Positions 53,973 to 61,637 of a stretch of 61,637 nt of DNA are shown piece by piece. The DNA comes from Allobosea sp. Leaf344. Lineage in GTDB: Bacteria > Pseudomonadota > Alphaproteobacteria > Rhizobiales > Beijerinckiaceae. The position numbers were made by a program, and so were the translations under genes. Within the stretch, counting starts at the first letter, position 1; each line of letters begins with the position of its first letter. The notes under the pieces were generated by a model. It was given only the letters and a program-made list of their open reading frames with translations, was not told the DNA's origin and did not search any database. The stretch covers positions 1 through 61,637 of the forward strand of contig NZ_LMRT01000008.1 of NCBI RefSeq assembly GCF_001426225.1. Reading direction: 5' to 3'.

Positions 53973-54737
53973 CTACTGCACCAGTCGCGGACCGGCCGGG
54001 CCGGCCTTTTCGTTCTCGCCGAGAATGCCGAGGCGGCGCGCCACCTCCGTATAGGCTTCGATCAGCCCGCCCATGTCGCGGCGGAACCGGTCCTTGTCCA
54101 TCTTGTCCTTCGACTTGATGTCCCAGAGCCTGCAGGAATCGGGGCTTATCTCGTCGGCGACGACGATCCGCATCATCTCCCCCTCCCAGAGGCGGCCGCA
54201 TTCCATCTTGAAATCGACGAGGCGGATGCCGGCGCCGAGGAACAGGCCCGAGAGGAAATCATTGACGCGGATGGCGAGCGCCATGATGTCGTCGATCTCC
54301 TGCGGCGTCGCCCAGCCGAAGGCGGTGATGTGCTCTTCCGAGACCATCGGGTCGTTCAGCGCGTCGTTCTTGTAGTAGAACTCGATGATCGAGCGCGGCA
54401 GCTGCGTGCCCTCTTCGAGGCCGAGCCGCGTCGCCAGCGAACCGGCGGCGACGTTGCGGACCACCACTTCGAGCGGAATGATCTCGACCTCGCGGATGAG
54501 CTGCTCGCGCATGTTCAGCCGGCGAATGAAGTGCGTGGGCACGCCGATATCGTTGAGATTGGAGAAGATGTGCTCGGAGATGCGGTTGTTGAGCACACCC
54601 TTGCCGTCGATCACTTCATGCTTCTTCGCATTGAAGGCCGTCGCGTCGTCCTTGAAATGCTGGATCAGCGTACCCGGCTCCGGACCCTCATAGAGGACCT
54701 TCGCCTTGCCTTCGTAAATGCGACGGCGGCGATTCAT
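53973..54737 (-). CDS. purC: Phosphoribosylaminoimidazole-succinocarboxamide synthase PurC
   Basis: SAICAR synthetase, 254 aa. The ATP-binding amino-terminal [77 protein letters not shown] and [10 protein letters not shown]...[15 protein letters not shown] are all typical. The ATG giving [13 protein letters not shown] is preferred over one ten codons upstream. First gene of the purC-lipoprotein-purS-purQ run. Confidence 0.97.
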   Translation of the reverse strand: MNRRRRIYEGKAKVLYEGPEPGTLIQHFKDDATAFNAKKHEVIDGKGVLNNRISEHIFSNLNDIGVPTHFIRRLNMREQLIREVEIIPLEVVVRNVAAGSLATRLGLEEGTQLPRSIIEFYYKNDALNDPMVSEEHITAFGWATPQEIDDIMALAIRVNDFLSGLFLGAGIRLVDFKMECGRLWEGEMMRIVVADEISPDSCRLWDIKSKDKMDKDRFRRDMGGLIEAYTEVARRLGILGENEKAGPAGPRLVQ

Positions 54738-55078
54738 GGGGATGTACCGTGGCTTGAGGAAATCCAAAGGTCGGCCTTTCTTCGGTCGCGGTCACCCGCG
54801 GCGGGATCGGGGCCCTGATCGGCCGAATCAACGCGGGCTCGCGCCGATTCCGAACCAAACGGAACCAGACTAGCCCGTGCCGTCGACCGGCTCAATGCGC
54901 CGCCGGCCAGATGAGGCCGACGTTGCGAGCGCTATATGGGGCTTCTGCACTTTAAACGCAACAAATCCACCGCCGGCGGCGCTGCGATCGGCTCTGGCCC
55001 TGCGGCAGGGGACCGCCTATATGGCTGCTGTTGCCTTCCGCGCCGCCAGGCCGGGGCCTGCAAGAGGATAGTGACCGC
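54738..55078. other. 341-base divergent region between purC and the zeta subunit gene
   Basis: Holds the two divergent promoters. On the minus strand TTGCGT with CATATA about 18 bases on (54925-54955) is a plausible purC promoter. A TATATGG element at about 55017 may serve the DUF1476 gene, followed by an AGAGGA ribosome site at 55063-55068. No small gene or clear riboswitch is visible. Confidence 0.4.
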
Positions 55079-55402
55079 ATGACGACGTTCGACCAGCGCA
55101 AGGACGCCTTCGAGAACCGGTTCGCGCATGATGAGGAGCTTCGCTTCAAGGCGACGGCGCGGCGCAACAAGCTGCTCGGCCTCTGGGCCGCGGAGAAGCT
55201 CGGCAAGAGCGGCGCCGATGCCGAGGCCTATGCCAAATCCGTGGTGGTGGCCGATTTCGAGGAAGCCGGCGACGAGGATGTGGTGCGCAAGCTGCGCACC
55301 GATTTCGCGGCCGCCTCGGTCAGCGTCGACGAGATCGAGATGCGCCGGGTGATGACCGAGCTGCTGGTCCGCGCCGCCGAAGAGGTCCAGGCCGGCCGCT
55401 GA
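55079..55402 (+). CDS. F1-ATPase inhibitor zeta subunit (DUF1476)
   Basis: A 107-residue helical protein (MTTFDQRKDAFENRFAHDEELRFKATARRNKLLGLWAAEKLGKSGADAEAYAKSVVVADFEEAGDEDVVRKLRTDF). The family is the alphaproteobacterial zeta subunit, which blocks reverse ATP hydrolysis by F1 through its amino-terminal segment; the role is established for Paracoccus. The ATG has AGAGGA nearby. Divergent from purC; a terminator follows. Confidence 0.93.
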   Translation: MTTFDQRKDAFENRFAHDEELRFKATARRNKLLGLWAAEKLGKSGADAEAYAKSVVVADFEEAGDEDVVRKLRTDFAAASVSVDEIEMRRVMTELLVRAAEEVQAGR

Positions 55403-55438
55403 ACGACGGGCGATTGTCGCCCGCGCATTGCGTGTCTG

Positions 55439-55470
55439 AAACGGGCGCATGGGCGCCCGTTTGCTTTTCT
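55439..55470 (+). terminator. Rho-independent terminator after the zeta subunit gene
   Basis: AAACGGGCGC and GCGCCCGTTT form a perfect 10-bp stem around a four-base loop, followed by GCTTTTCT on the plus strand. It lies 37 bases past the stop. Confidence 0.82.
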
Positions 55471-55527
55471 GACGCGCTCCGGTTCAACGTGGAAGACCCG
55501 CCGCAGAAGAGCGGGCCCCTGGACCGG

Positions 55528-56349
55528 ATGACACGCCCCATGCCCCAGCCTTCCGCCACGCCGACCCCGATCACCAAGCCGACGATCCTCGCCTCGCTGG
55601 CGGCGCGCCTGGCCGGGGGCGATACGATCCTGTCCGCCTGGTGCGGCATCGCCGACCCCGTGATCAGCGGCATGCTGGCGCAGGAGGGCTTCGACGCGGT
55701 GACGCTCGACATGCAGCATGGCCCGATCACGCTCGGCGAGGTGATCAGGGCGATCCCGCTGATCAACGCCGCCGGCAAGCCGGCCTTGGCGCGGACCCCG
55801 GTCGGCGAGTTCCAGAACGTCTCGAAACTCTTCGATTCCGGCGTCTCCGGCGTGATCGCGCCGATGATCAACACGATGGAGGATGCGCGGGCCTTCGCCG
55901 CTTCCGCCAAATACCCGCCGATGGGCGAGCGCAGCTGGGGCAGCTATGGCGGGCTCAGCGCCTCGGGGCTCGATCCCAACGCCTATCTGCGCGAAGCCAA
56001 CGGCTTCTCGATGACCTTCGCGATGATCGAGACGCGCGAGGCGATGGCGATCCTCGACGAGATCCTGGCGCTGCCGGGCATCGACGCCGTCTTCGTCGGG
56101 CCCTCGGATCTGTCGATCGCCCTGTCGGGCGGGACACAGGTCGATGCCACCGCTCCCGAAGTCGACGAGGCGATCGGGCACATCGTCGCCCGGGCCTCCG
56201 CGGTCGGCAAGCCGGTCGCGGTCTATGCGCAGTCGCCGGAGCGAGCCAAGGATTTCTACCGGCTCGGCGCAAAAATGGTGACGCTGATGAGCGACACGGT
56301 CATGCTGCGCAGCGGTGCCCAGGCCGCGATCAGGGGCGTCAGGGGCTGA
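55528..56349 (+). CDS. HpcH/HpaI-family aldolase
   Basis: Class II 2-keto-3-deoxy acid aldolase/citrate lyase-like TIM barrel, 273 aa. Core motifs are SAWCGIADPVISGMLAQEGFDAVTLDMQHGPITL, ALARTPVGEFQNVSKLFDSGVSGVIAPMINTMEDARAF, FAMIETREAMAILDEILALPGIDAVFVGPSDLSIALSG (metal-binding Glu and Asp). Substrate is not determined. The ATG at 55528 is used because the upstream frame crosses the preceding terminator; an ATG at 55540 is equally possible. It converges on the glycosylase gene and the two overlap by 11 bases. Confidence 0.9.
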   Translation: MTRPMPQPSATPTPITKPTILASLAARLAGGDTILSAWCGIADPVISGMLAQEGFDAVTLDMQHGPITLGEVIRAIPLINAAGKPALARTPVGEFQNVSKLFDSGVSGVIAPMINTMEDARAFAASAKYPPMGERSWGSYGGLSASGLDPNAYLREANGFSMTFAMIETREAMAILDEILALPGIDAVFVGPSDLSIALSGGTQVDATAPEVDEAIGHIVARASAVGKPVAVYAQSPERAKDFYRLGAKMVTLMSDTVMLRSGAQAAIRGVRG

Positions 56350-57010
56350 CCACGCCCTCGCGCGTCTTGAGCACGGCATAATAGGCCCAGAGCAGCCGCG
56401 CCGCGACGCCGCGCCAGGGCCGCCAGGCCTCGGCCATCACGGCGAGCTCGGCCGCGCGCGGCCGGGCGGCCAGGGCGAAACCCTGGCGGGCGGCCTCCTG
56501 GATGGCGAGGTCGCCGGAGGCGAAGCCGTCGCGATGGCCGATGCAGAACAGCAGATAGATATCCGCCGTCCAGGGGCCGATGCCGGAGATCGCCTGCATC
56601 TGCAGATGGACCTGTTCCGGGCTCTGGCCGACGAGCCCGTCGAGATCGAGCCGGTTTTCCGCGAGCGCCGCGGCCAAGGCGAGCAGCGTCCGCTGCTTCG
56701 GCCGCGACAGGCCGGAGAGGCGCATGTCGTCGTCGCTCGCGGCGAGAACCCGCTCCGGGGTCAGCGGCCGGAACACCGCCTCGACCCGGCTCCAGACGGC
56801 CTGGGCGCTGGCGACAGAGAGCTGCTGGCCGATGATGATCCGGGTCAGCCCCGCGAAACCGCCCGGATTGCGGCGCAGCGGGGGCACGCCGGTGCGGGCG
56901 ACGATCTCCCGCCAGGCGGGATCGAGGGCGGAGAGATGCGCCATCCCCTCTTCGAGATCGGCCAGGCAGGTGATCAGCGGCAGCGGCATCGATTCGGGAC
57001 AGGCTTCCAT
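56339..57010 (-). CDS. DNA-3-methyladenine glycosylase, AlkA type
   Basis: HhH-GPD base-excision glycosylase, 223 aa, removing alkylated purines. The helix-hairpin-helix is QAISGIGPWTADIYLLFCIGHRDGFASGDLAIQ, whose last Asp is the catalytic residue; LTRIIIGQQLSVASAQAVWSRVEAVF is the usual opening. It lacks the iron-sulfur cluster cysteines of Nth/MutY. Confidence 0.94.
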   Translation of the reverse strand: MEACPESMPLPLITCLADLEEGMAHLSALDPAWREIVARTGVPPLRRNPGGFAGLTRIIIGQQLSVASAQAVWSRVEAVFRPLTPERVLAASDDDMRLSGLSRPKQRTLLALAAALAENRLDLDGLVGQSPEQVHLQMQAISGIGPWTADIYLLFCIGHRDGFASGDLAIQEAARQGFALAARPRAAELAVMAEAWRPWRGVAARLLWAYYAVLKTREGVVSP

Positions 57011-57144
57011 GGCAGCATAGAATGGGGAGGGGGCGGGCCAGGCTCTGGCAGCAGCCTGAACCCGCCATGATTCGCGTTCAAGTTGGCGCCGTGCCGAGAT
57101 AGGCCCCGGATGCCCTCGGCCCCGAAACCCGTTACACCGGCGCC

Positions 57145-58053
57145 ATGACCCCAGGCCTGCCCGACGCCGCGCCCGTCTTCCGCTTCGCGCCGAGCCCGAA
57201 CGGGCGGCTGCATCTCGGCCATGCGCTGTCGGCGCTGACCAATGAGCGGCTGGCGCGGAGCATGGGCGGGCGCCTGCTGCTGCGGATCGAGGATATCGAC
57301 TTGAGCCGCTGCCGCCCGGAGTTCGACCAAGCGATCGGCGAGGATCTGGCCTGGCTCGGCCTGCGCTTCGACGGCGAGCTGCGCCGGCAATCGCAGCATT
57401 TCGCCGATTACGCCGCGGCGCTGCGGAATCTGGTCGATCAGGGCCTGGCCTATCCCTGTTTCTGCACCCGCCAGGCGATTCGCCGCGCCGTGGCGCAGCG
57501 CGAAGCCGAGCGCGGCGCAGCCTGGCCGGTGGATCCCGATGGCGCGCCGCTCTATCCCGGCACCTGCCGGTGCCTCGGCGAGCGGGACCGTCTCGACCGC
57601 ATGGCGGCTGGCGCGCCGTTTCAATGGCGGCTCGACATGGCGCGGGCCTGCGCCCGGGCGAGGAGCCTGCAGCCTGCGCCCCTGACCTATGGGATGTTCG
57701 CGGCGACGGGGGCCACCCTCGACCCCGTGCCGGTCGATCCGGAGCGCTGGGGGGATGTCGTGCTGGCGCGCAAGGACACGCCGACCAGCTATCACCTCTC
57801 CGTCGTGGTCGATGATGCGCTGCAGGGGGTGACCCATGTGGTGCGCGGCCGCGATCTCGAGGCCGCGACCGAGATCCATGTGCTGCTGCAACGCCTGCTC
57901 GGCCTGCCGACGCCGCTCTATCATTTCCATCCGCTGCTGACCGACGCCAGCGGCCAGAAACTCGCCAAGAGCCGGGGTTCCAGGAGCCTCGCCTCCCTGC
58001 GCGCCGAGGGTGTGACGGCGGAGGCGCTGCGCCGGCAGCTCGGCTTCGGCTGA
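57145..58053 (+). CDS. gluQ: Glutamyl-Q tRNA(Asp) synthetase
   Basis: Truncated glutamyl-tRNA synthetase paralogue, 302 aa, which attaches glutamate to queuosine in tRNA-Asp. HIGH-like HLGH (23-26) follows FAPSPNGRL; the KMSKS-like site is KLAKSRGSRS. Zinc cysteines are in YPCFCTRQ and GTCRCLG. There is no anticodon-binding domain, which separates it from GltX. Confidence 0.95.
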   Translation: MTPGLPDAAPVFRFAPSPNGRLHLGHALSALTNERLARSMGGRLLLRIEDIDLSRCRPEFDQAIGEDLAWLGLRFDGELRRQSQHFADYAAALRNLVDQGLAYPCFCTRQAIRRAVAQREAERGAAWPVDPDGAPLYPGTCRCLGERDRLDRMAAGAPFQWRLDMARACARARSLQPAPLTYGMFAATGATLDPVPVDPERWGDVVLARKDTPTSYHLSVVVDDALQGVTHVVRGRDLEAATEIHVLLQRLLGLPTPLYHFHPLLTDASGQKLAKSRGSRSLASLRAEGVTAEALRRQLGFG

Positions 58054-58061
58054 CGCGCCGC

Positions 58062-58976
58062 TCACCCCACGCCGAGCCAGGTCAGCCAGGCCGCGGTGGT
58101 GACGAGGGAGAGCGCCGTGGAGAGCGCGATGGCGCTCGACGCATCGGCCACGCCCTGGCGATAGCGTTCGGCGAAGAGATAGGCGTTGATGCCGCAGGGG
58201 CAGGCGGCGAAGAGCACCGCGACGCCGGACCAATGCGGCGGCATCTGGAAGAGCTTCGTCGCGAGGAGATAGACGATCAGCGGATGCAGGCCGAGCTTGA
58301 GCCCGCTGAGCACCGCCGGCAGGCCCCAGGAGGAGACGCCATAGCGCCGCAGCGCGATGCCGAGGCTGATCAGCGCGCAGGGCACGGCCGCGCCGGCGAT
58401 CAGGTCGATGATCGTCCAGGCCGGAGCGGGAATCAGCGCGACGAAGGGGCGGGCGGCCGAGCCGAGCAGGATGCCGAGGATGATCGGGTTGGTGAAGAGC
58501 CGCCTCGTGAGCAGGCCTAGCGAGGTGGCGCGCCCCTCCGCCAGCAGGGTCGCGACGGTCATGGTCACCGGCAGATGCACCGCCAGCAGCAGGCCGAGCG
58601 GCACGGCCCCGGCCTCGCCATAGGCCTTCAGGATCATCGGGATGCCGACGAAGACCGTGTTGGACTGGGCGGCCGCGAAGCCGGAAACGACGAGCTCCGG
58701 CCCCCGCCGCGAAAAGACCCGGCGCGCCACCAGCATGGCGAGCGCCCAGACGATGGCGAGCCCGCTGAAATAGGCGATCCAATAGCCCCCGGGCTGCGAT
58801 GTCGGGATGTCGGCCTTGGCCAGCGTCCGGAACAGCAGGCAGGGCACGGCCAGCACGAAAACGAAATCGGAGAGGCCCTCGCCGGTCGTCTCGCGCACGA
58901 GCTTCGTCCAGCGCGCGGTATAGCCGAGCGCGATCAGGCCGAAGACCGGCAAGACGACGAGGAGCGAGGCGAGCAT
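58062..58976 (-). CDS. AEC-family transporter
   Basis: Auxin efflux carrier/malonate permease type membrane protein, 304 aa, with about ten hydrophobic segments (MLASLLVVLPVFGLIALGYTARWTKLV ... ALSTALSLVTTAAWLTWLGVG) and the family region GFAAAQSNTVFVGIPMILKAYGEAGAVPLGLLLAVHLPVTMTVATLL. The substrate is unknown; organic acids are typical for the family. Confidence 0.93.
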   Translation of the reverse strand: MLASLLVVLPVFGLIALGYTARWTKLVRETTGEGLSDFVFVLAVPCLLFRTLAKADIPTSQPGGYWIAYFSGLAIVWALAMLVARRVFSRRGPELVVSGFAAAQSNTVFVGIPMILKAYGEAGAVPLGLLLAVHLPVTMTVATLLAEGRATSLGLLTRRLFTNPIILGILLGSAARPFVALIPAPAWTIIDLIAGAAVPCALISLGIALRRYGVSSWGLPAVLSGLKLGLHPLIVYLLATKLFQMPPHWSGVAVLFAACPCGINAYLFAERYRQGVADASSAIALSTALSLVTTAAWLTWLGVG

Positions 58977-59110
58977 AAGACGGGGCCGCGGGCGAGGGAG
59001 GCGTCTGGGGAGCGGGAGGCTAATAGGCTGTCCCGGTGTCGCCTCGCCGCCATCCTGTCAAGCGCGGGCTCTGGCGGCAGGGCACCTGCGCGGGCGCCCG
59101 CGCCGGCGGA

Positions 59111-61156
59111 TCAGGGGCGCAGCTGCGCCAGCGCGCCGCCGGCCTTGACGATCAGCCCCTGGATCTCGTCGCGCTGGCGCTTGAACTCGGCCAGCACCCG
59201 GCCGCCGAGCTCGCGGCCGCGCGGGACGCGGATCTTCATCGGATTGACGAAATTGCCGTTGACCAGCACCTCGTAATGCAGATGCGGCCCGGTCGAGAGC
59301 CCGGTCGAGCCGAGATAGCCGATGACCTGGCCCTGGCGCACCTTCGCCCCCGGCGCGATGCCCTTGGCGAAAGCCGATTGGTGGGAATAGGTGGTGACAT
59401 AGCCATTGGCGTGCTGGATCTCGACGCGCCGGCCATAGCCCGAATCCCAGCCGGCCTTGATCACCGTGCCGTTGCCGGCGGCGAGGATCGGCGTGCCGAT
59501 CCGGTTGGCCCAGTCGATGCCGGTATGCATCTTGGAATAGCGCATGATCGGGTGGTAGCGCATGCCGAAGCCCGAGCGCATCTCGCCGTCGCTGATCGGC
59601 TTGCGCAGCAGGAATTTCTTGAGCGAGCGCCCCTCATCGTCGAAATAATCGATCAGCCCGTCCTCGGGCGACAGGAAGCGGAAGACGCGGCGGGTCTCGC
59701 CGCCCACCGTCAGCGAGGCCGAGAGGATTTCGGCGCGCTCGCCCTCATCCTCTTCGGTGAAGATCACCTCCATGGCGTCGCCGCCGCGGACGCGCTGCTG
59801 GAAATCCAGATCATAGGAGAAGATCCGCACCAGCTCGTCGATCAGGGGGCGCGGCAGATCATGGCGCAGCCCGGTCTCGTAGAGGCTCTCATAGAGACGC
59901 GCGCCGCCGGTGCTGTCCTCCTCCTCGATCTCCTCGCCCTCGGGGCCGATCGCCTTGCGGGTGCCGCGCAGCGGGCCGACGACGTCGCTGCGCGGCAGCG
60001 CGACGGAGACGAAGGCGCCGGCATCGTTGATCGCGACCGTGCCGTCGGGCTGGCCGCCGGTGAGGAAGGTGACGCGGACGATCTGGCGCGGATTGCCCGG
60101 CCCGGGACCGGGCGCATAGAGAACCTGCAGGACCTGGCCGTCGGGCAAAGCCGCGACCCGGACCTTGCCGGCGAAGGCCTGGATCATCGCGCGGATCTGG
60201 TCGGGAGCGGCGCCGGCGGCGCGCATCACCTGCTCGAAATTCTCGCCGCGGCGGGCGACGATCAGCTTGTCCTCGACCAGCGGCTCGCGCGATGCGGCGA
60301 TCGGGGTCTTGGGAGCGCTCGTGACGTTCTCGGGGACGACCCGGACCTCGATGCCGGAGAAGCGCGGGCTGTCGGTGGCGGGGGCATAGCCGAGCAGCGC
60401 ATCGGGCTGGGCGGCGGCGGTGCCGCTCAAGGTGCGGCTCAGCATCAGCTGTGGCGGGATCGGCAGCGGCGCCTGGCGCCCGGCGGCGGCGAGATTGGCG
60501 CGCTCCTCCTCGATCTGGGTGATCACCTCGGCATCGCCGAGCCGCGCGCGGCCGGGCGGGATCGTGACCTCCGACAGGTCGCGCTTGACGATGGTGACGT
60601 CGGCATCGGGCACGTCGACCGTCGGCTCCGCATAGCGCTCCGCCGGCTGGCCGCCTTCCGCGAACAGGCGCAGCGGATTGAAGGGCGGGACATTGGTGGC
60701 GTAGACGCCGGTGGTCAGGGACAGGCTGGAGGCGAGGCGCACGAAGGGGCGCACCTTGATCACCTCGCGGTCGCCGATGCGCTGGGACATCGGGGCGCGC
60801 GCCGCATGGCGGGCCGACAGCACGGGCTGGTCGGCGACCAGCTTGTCGCCCTTGCGGGCGCCACCGCCCGTGCCGGCGGCGGAGGAGGCGCGGGCGGTCA
60901 CCCGCTCGGGCTGTTCGGGATGGCTGGTGTCGCCGCGCATCGCGACCAGAATCGCCGCGCCGAGCAGCGCCGCGCCGCAGGAGCCGACCAGCGTGCAGGC
61001 GAAGAGCCAGCGCAGGGAGACGCCGCGACGATCCTGCACATGCGCCTGGGCGCCCTCGGGCTGGATCGGCGGCTCGATGCCGAGATCGACGAGCAGAGCG
61101 GCGGCCTCGGCTGCGAGCGGCTCGGCTGGCAGGTCGAAATCGGGCTGCGCATTCAT
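59111..61156 (-). CDS. M23-family peptidoglycan metallopeptidase
   Basis: Membrane-anchored zinc endopeptidase, 681 aa. An amino-terminal cytosolic part precedes a membrane helix (about 52-72, FACTLVGSCGAALLGAAILVAM), a long periplasmic stalk with a LysM-like/OapA-like segment, and the M23 domain: the zinc motif starts with His544 and Asp548 in KMHTGIDWANRIGTPILAAGNGTVIKAG, and the second histidines in STGPHLHYEVLVNG. It is expected to trim cross-links during growth or division. Its promoter region is shared with the rRNA operon. Confidence 0.94.
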   Translation of the reverse strand: MNAQPDFDLPAEPLAAEAAALLVDLGIEPPIQPEGAQAHVQDRRGVSLRWLFACTLVGSCGAALLGAAILVAMRGDTSHPEQPERVTARASSAAGTGGGARKGDKLVADQPVLSARHAARAPMSQRIGDREVIKVRPFVRLASSLSLTTGVYATNVPPFNPLRLFAEGGQPAERYAEPTVDVPDADVTIVKRDLSEVTIPPGRARLGDAEVITQIEEERANLAAAGRQAPLPIPPQLMLSRTLSGTAAAQPDALLGYAPATDSPRFSGIEVRVVPENVTSAPKTPIAASREPLVEDKLIVARRGENFEQVMRAAGAAPDQIRAMIQAFAGKVRVAALPDGQVLQVLYAPGPGPGNPRQIVRVTFLTGGQPDGTVAINDAGAFVSVALPRSDVVGPLRGTRKAIGPEGEEIEEEDSTGGARLYESLYETGLRHDLPRPLIDELVRIFSYDLDFQQRVRGGDAMEVIFTEEDEGERAEILSASLTVGGETRRVFRFLSPEDGLIDYFDDEGRSLKKFLLRKPISDGEMRSGFGMRYHPIMRYSKMHTGIDWANRIGTPILAAGNGTVIKAGWDSGYGRRVEIQHANGYVTTYSHQSAFAKGIAPGAKVRQGQVIGYLGSTGLSTGPHLHYEVLVNGNFVNPMKIRVPRGRELGGRVLAEFKRQRDEIQGLIVKAGGALAQLRP

Positions 61157-61436
61157 CGCTGGTCGTCTTGCATCGCTGGGTCTTGTGTCCGTCTCGTCCG
61201 GGCTCGCTCGCGCAGGCGACGGAGGCGACCATGCCCGGCCGCAACCGCCAAATCAATCGCGCAGGAGCGCGCGATGGCCCGCCCGATCCGGCCGCCGGTT
61301 TTTGCTCTGCTCGGCGATTGCGGCTGTTTTGCGGGCGAAACGCCCAGGCGCGGCGAGTTCGGCAGCGGATACAGGCGCGAAAACCGCGCCGGGACGGGCA
61401 AAATCGAGCGCTGTCGAAAAAACTTCAAAAACCGTG
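61157..61436. other. Gap upstream of the M23 peptidase gene
   Basis: No gene seen. The right part (about 61414-61430) has two A-rich tracts just upstream of the ribosomal promoter -35 element, placed like an UP element. The left part should hold the peptidase promoter on the minus strand; no clear motif is visible. Confidence 0.4.
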
Positions 61437-61466
61437 TTGACACCGGAAAGCCCGTTCCCCTATACA
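61437..61466 (+). promoter_or_regulatory. Strong sigma-70-type promoter of a ribosomal RNA operon
   Basis: A perfect -35 element TTGACA (61437-61442) and TATACA (61461-61466) are 18 bases apart; counting CTATAC as -10 gives 17. A-rich tracts lie directly upstream. Transcription should begin near 61473 and run out of the window into the rRNA leader. Confidence 0.8.
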
Positions 61467-61472
61467 GCGGCC

Positions 61473-61637
61473 ATCGAGACGGCGACGCCGCTGGCGCCGC
61501 CCTCTCCCCCGCTTCTCCCAAGCGCAGGGCCTTTGTAGCCGACCAGATCGGCGCAAAACTCTGTCTGTCGAAGCGACCGCTGTTTGAAAACTGAAGACAG
61601 AAAGAGAAACGTGGACGGCGTTGTTCTTGCGGTCTGT
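61473..61637 (+). other. 5' leader of an rRNA operon (16S gene beyond the window)
   Basis: The stretch at 61581-61620 (TGTTTGAAAACTGAAGACAG then AAAGAGAAACGTGGACGGCG) matches what I know of Rhizobiales pre-16S leaders, with a boxA-like TGTTTGAAAA and a CTGTCT/AGACAG stem (61561-61566 with 61595-61600). No protein frame covers it. The 16S gene itself is not in the window. Confidence 0.72.

Noticed and set aside
59036..61594. An 852-codon open frame antisense to the M23 peptidase
   Set aside because: Shadow frame; it would also run through the rRNA promoter and leader.

Overview
The window is GC-rich (roughly two thirds G+C), densely coded chromosomal DNA from an alphaproteobacterium of the order Hyphomicrobiales (Rhizobiales). 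The evidence is the very-long-chain fatty acid/lipid A cluster (acpXL to lpxXL), the large 180-kDa type NAD-glutamate dehydrogenase, the DUF1476 F1-ATPase inhibitor (zeta) divergent from purC, DUF2794, a CtrA-type TTAA-N7-TTAA box upstream of ftsK, and an alphaproteobacterial type rRNA leader at the right edge. Bosea is my best guess at genus from memory of similar proteins; no database search was possible. I see no insertion sequence, prophage, CRISPR array, tRNA or plasmid signature: this is core genome.

Left part (1-13.5 kb): the amino-terminal part of ftsK (cut by the window edge), amtB-glnK for ammonium uptake and nitrogen signalling, a TesB thioesterase divergent from a UbiH-type hydroxylase, a Trm112-like protein, the very large NAD-glutamate dehydrogenase, an AhpD-type peroxidase-related protein, a probable minus-strand small RNA, DUF2794 and a Bax-inhibitor-1 membrane protein. 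13.6-22.8 kb: a YbbP/YbbA-type ABC system divergent from its customary partner, a GDSL esterase; an aldo/keto reductase, an IalB-like protein, an ECF sigma factor with no anti-sigma neighbour, an MDR oxidoreductase, a YkvA protein and an SDR. 22.8-30.2 kb: yciB-ftsY, a RluA-type pseudouridine synthase, an unstudied hypothetical/GNAT pair, thpR-phhB, rlmN and a membrane protein.

30.2-36.3 kb is an alcohol-to-acid oxidation unit on the minus strand: a GAF-Fis regulator, an aldehyde dehydrogenase, AdhP and DUF779. A strong 22-bp dyad lies between regulator and aldehyde dehydrogenase. A gamma-glutamyltransferase lies upstream. 36.4-39.6 kb holds lemA with two TPM-domain genes and a DUF1223 secreted protein. 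39.8-46.2 kb is the most coherent system here: acyl carrier protein (acpXL), dehydratase, a catalytically complete ketosynthase plus a cysteine-less chain-length-factor-like partner, a FabG-like ketoreductase, an MDR reductase without catalytic zinc ligands, and the lipid A acyltransferase lpxXL. Together these are all the parts of a dedicated fatty acid elongation cycle and its delivery enzyme.

46.4-61.6 kb: acnA divergent from ccmABCDG (cytochrome c maturation), purC-lipoprotein-purS-purQ (purL is not adjacent) divergent from the zeta subunit gene, an HpcH-type aldolase, an AlkA-type glycosylase, gluQ-rs, an AEC transporter and an M23 peptidase. The last 200 bases carry a strong promoter and the 5' leader of a ribosomal RNA operon whose 16S gene lies just outside the window.
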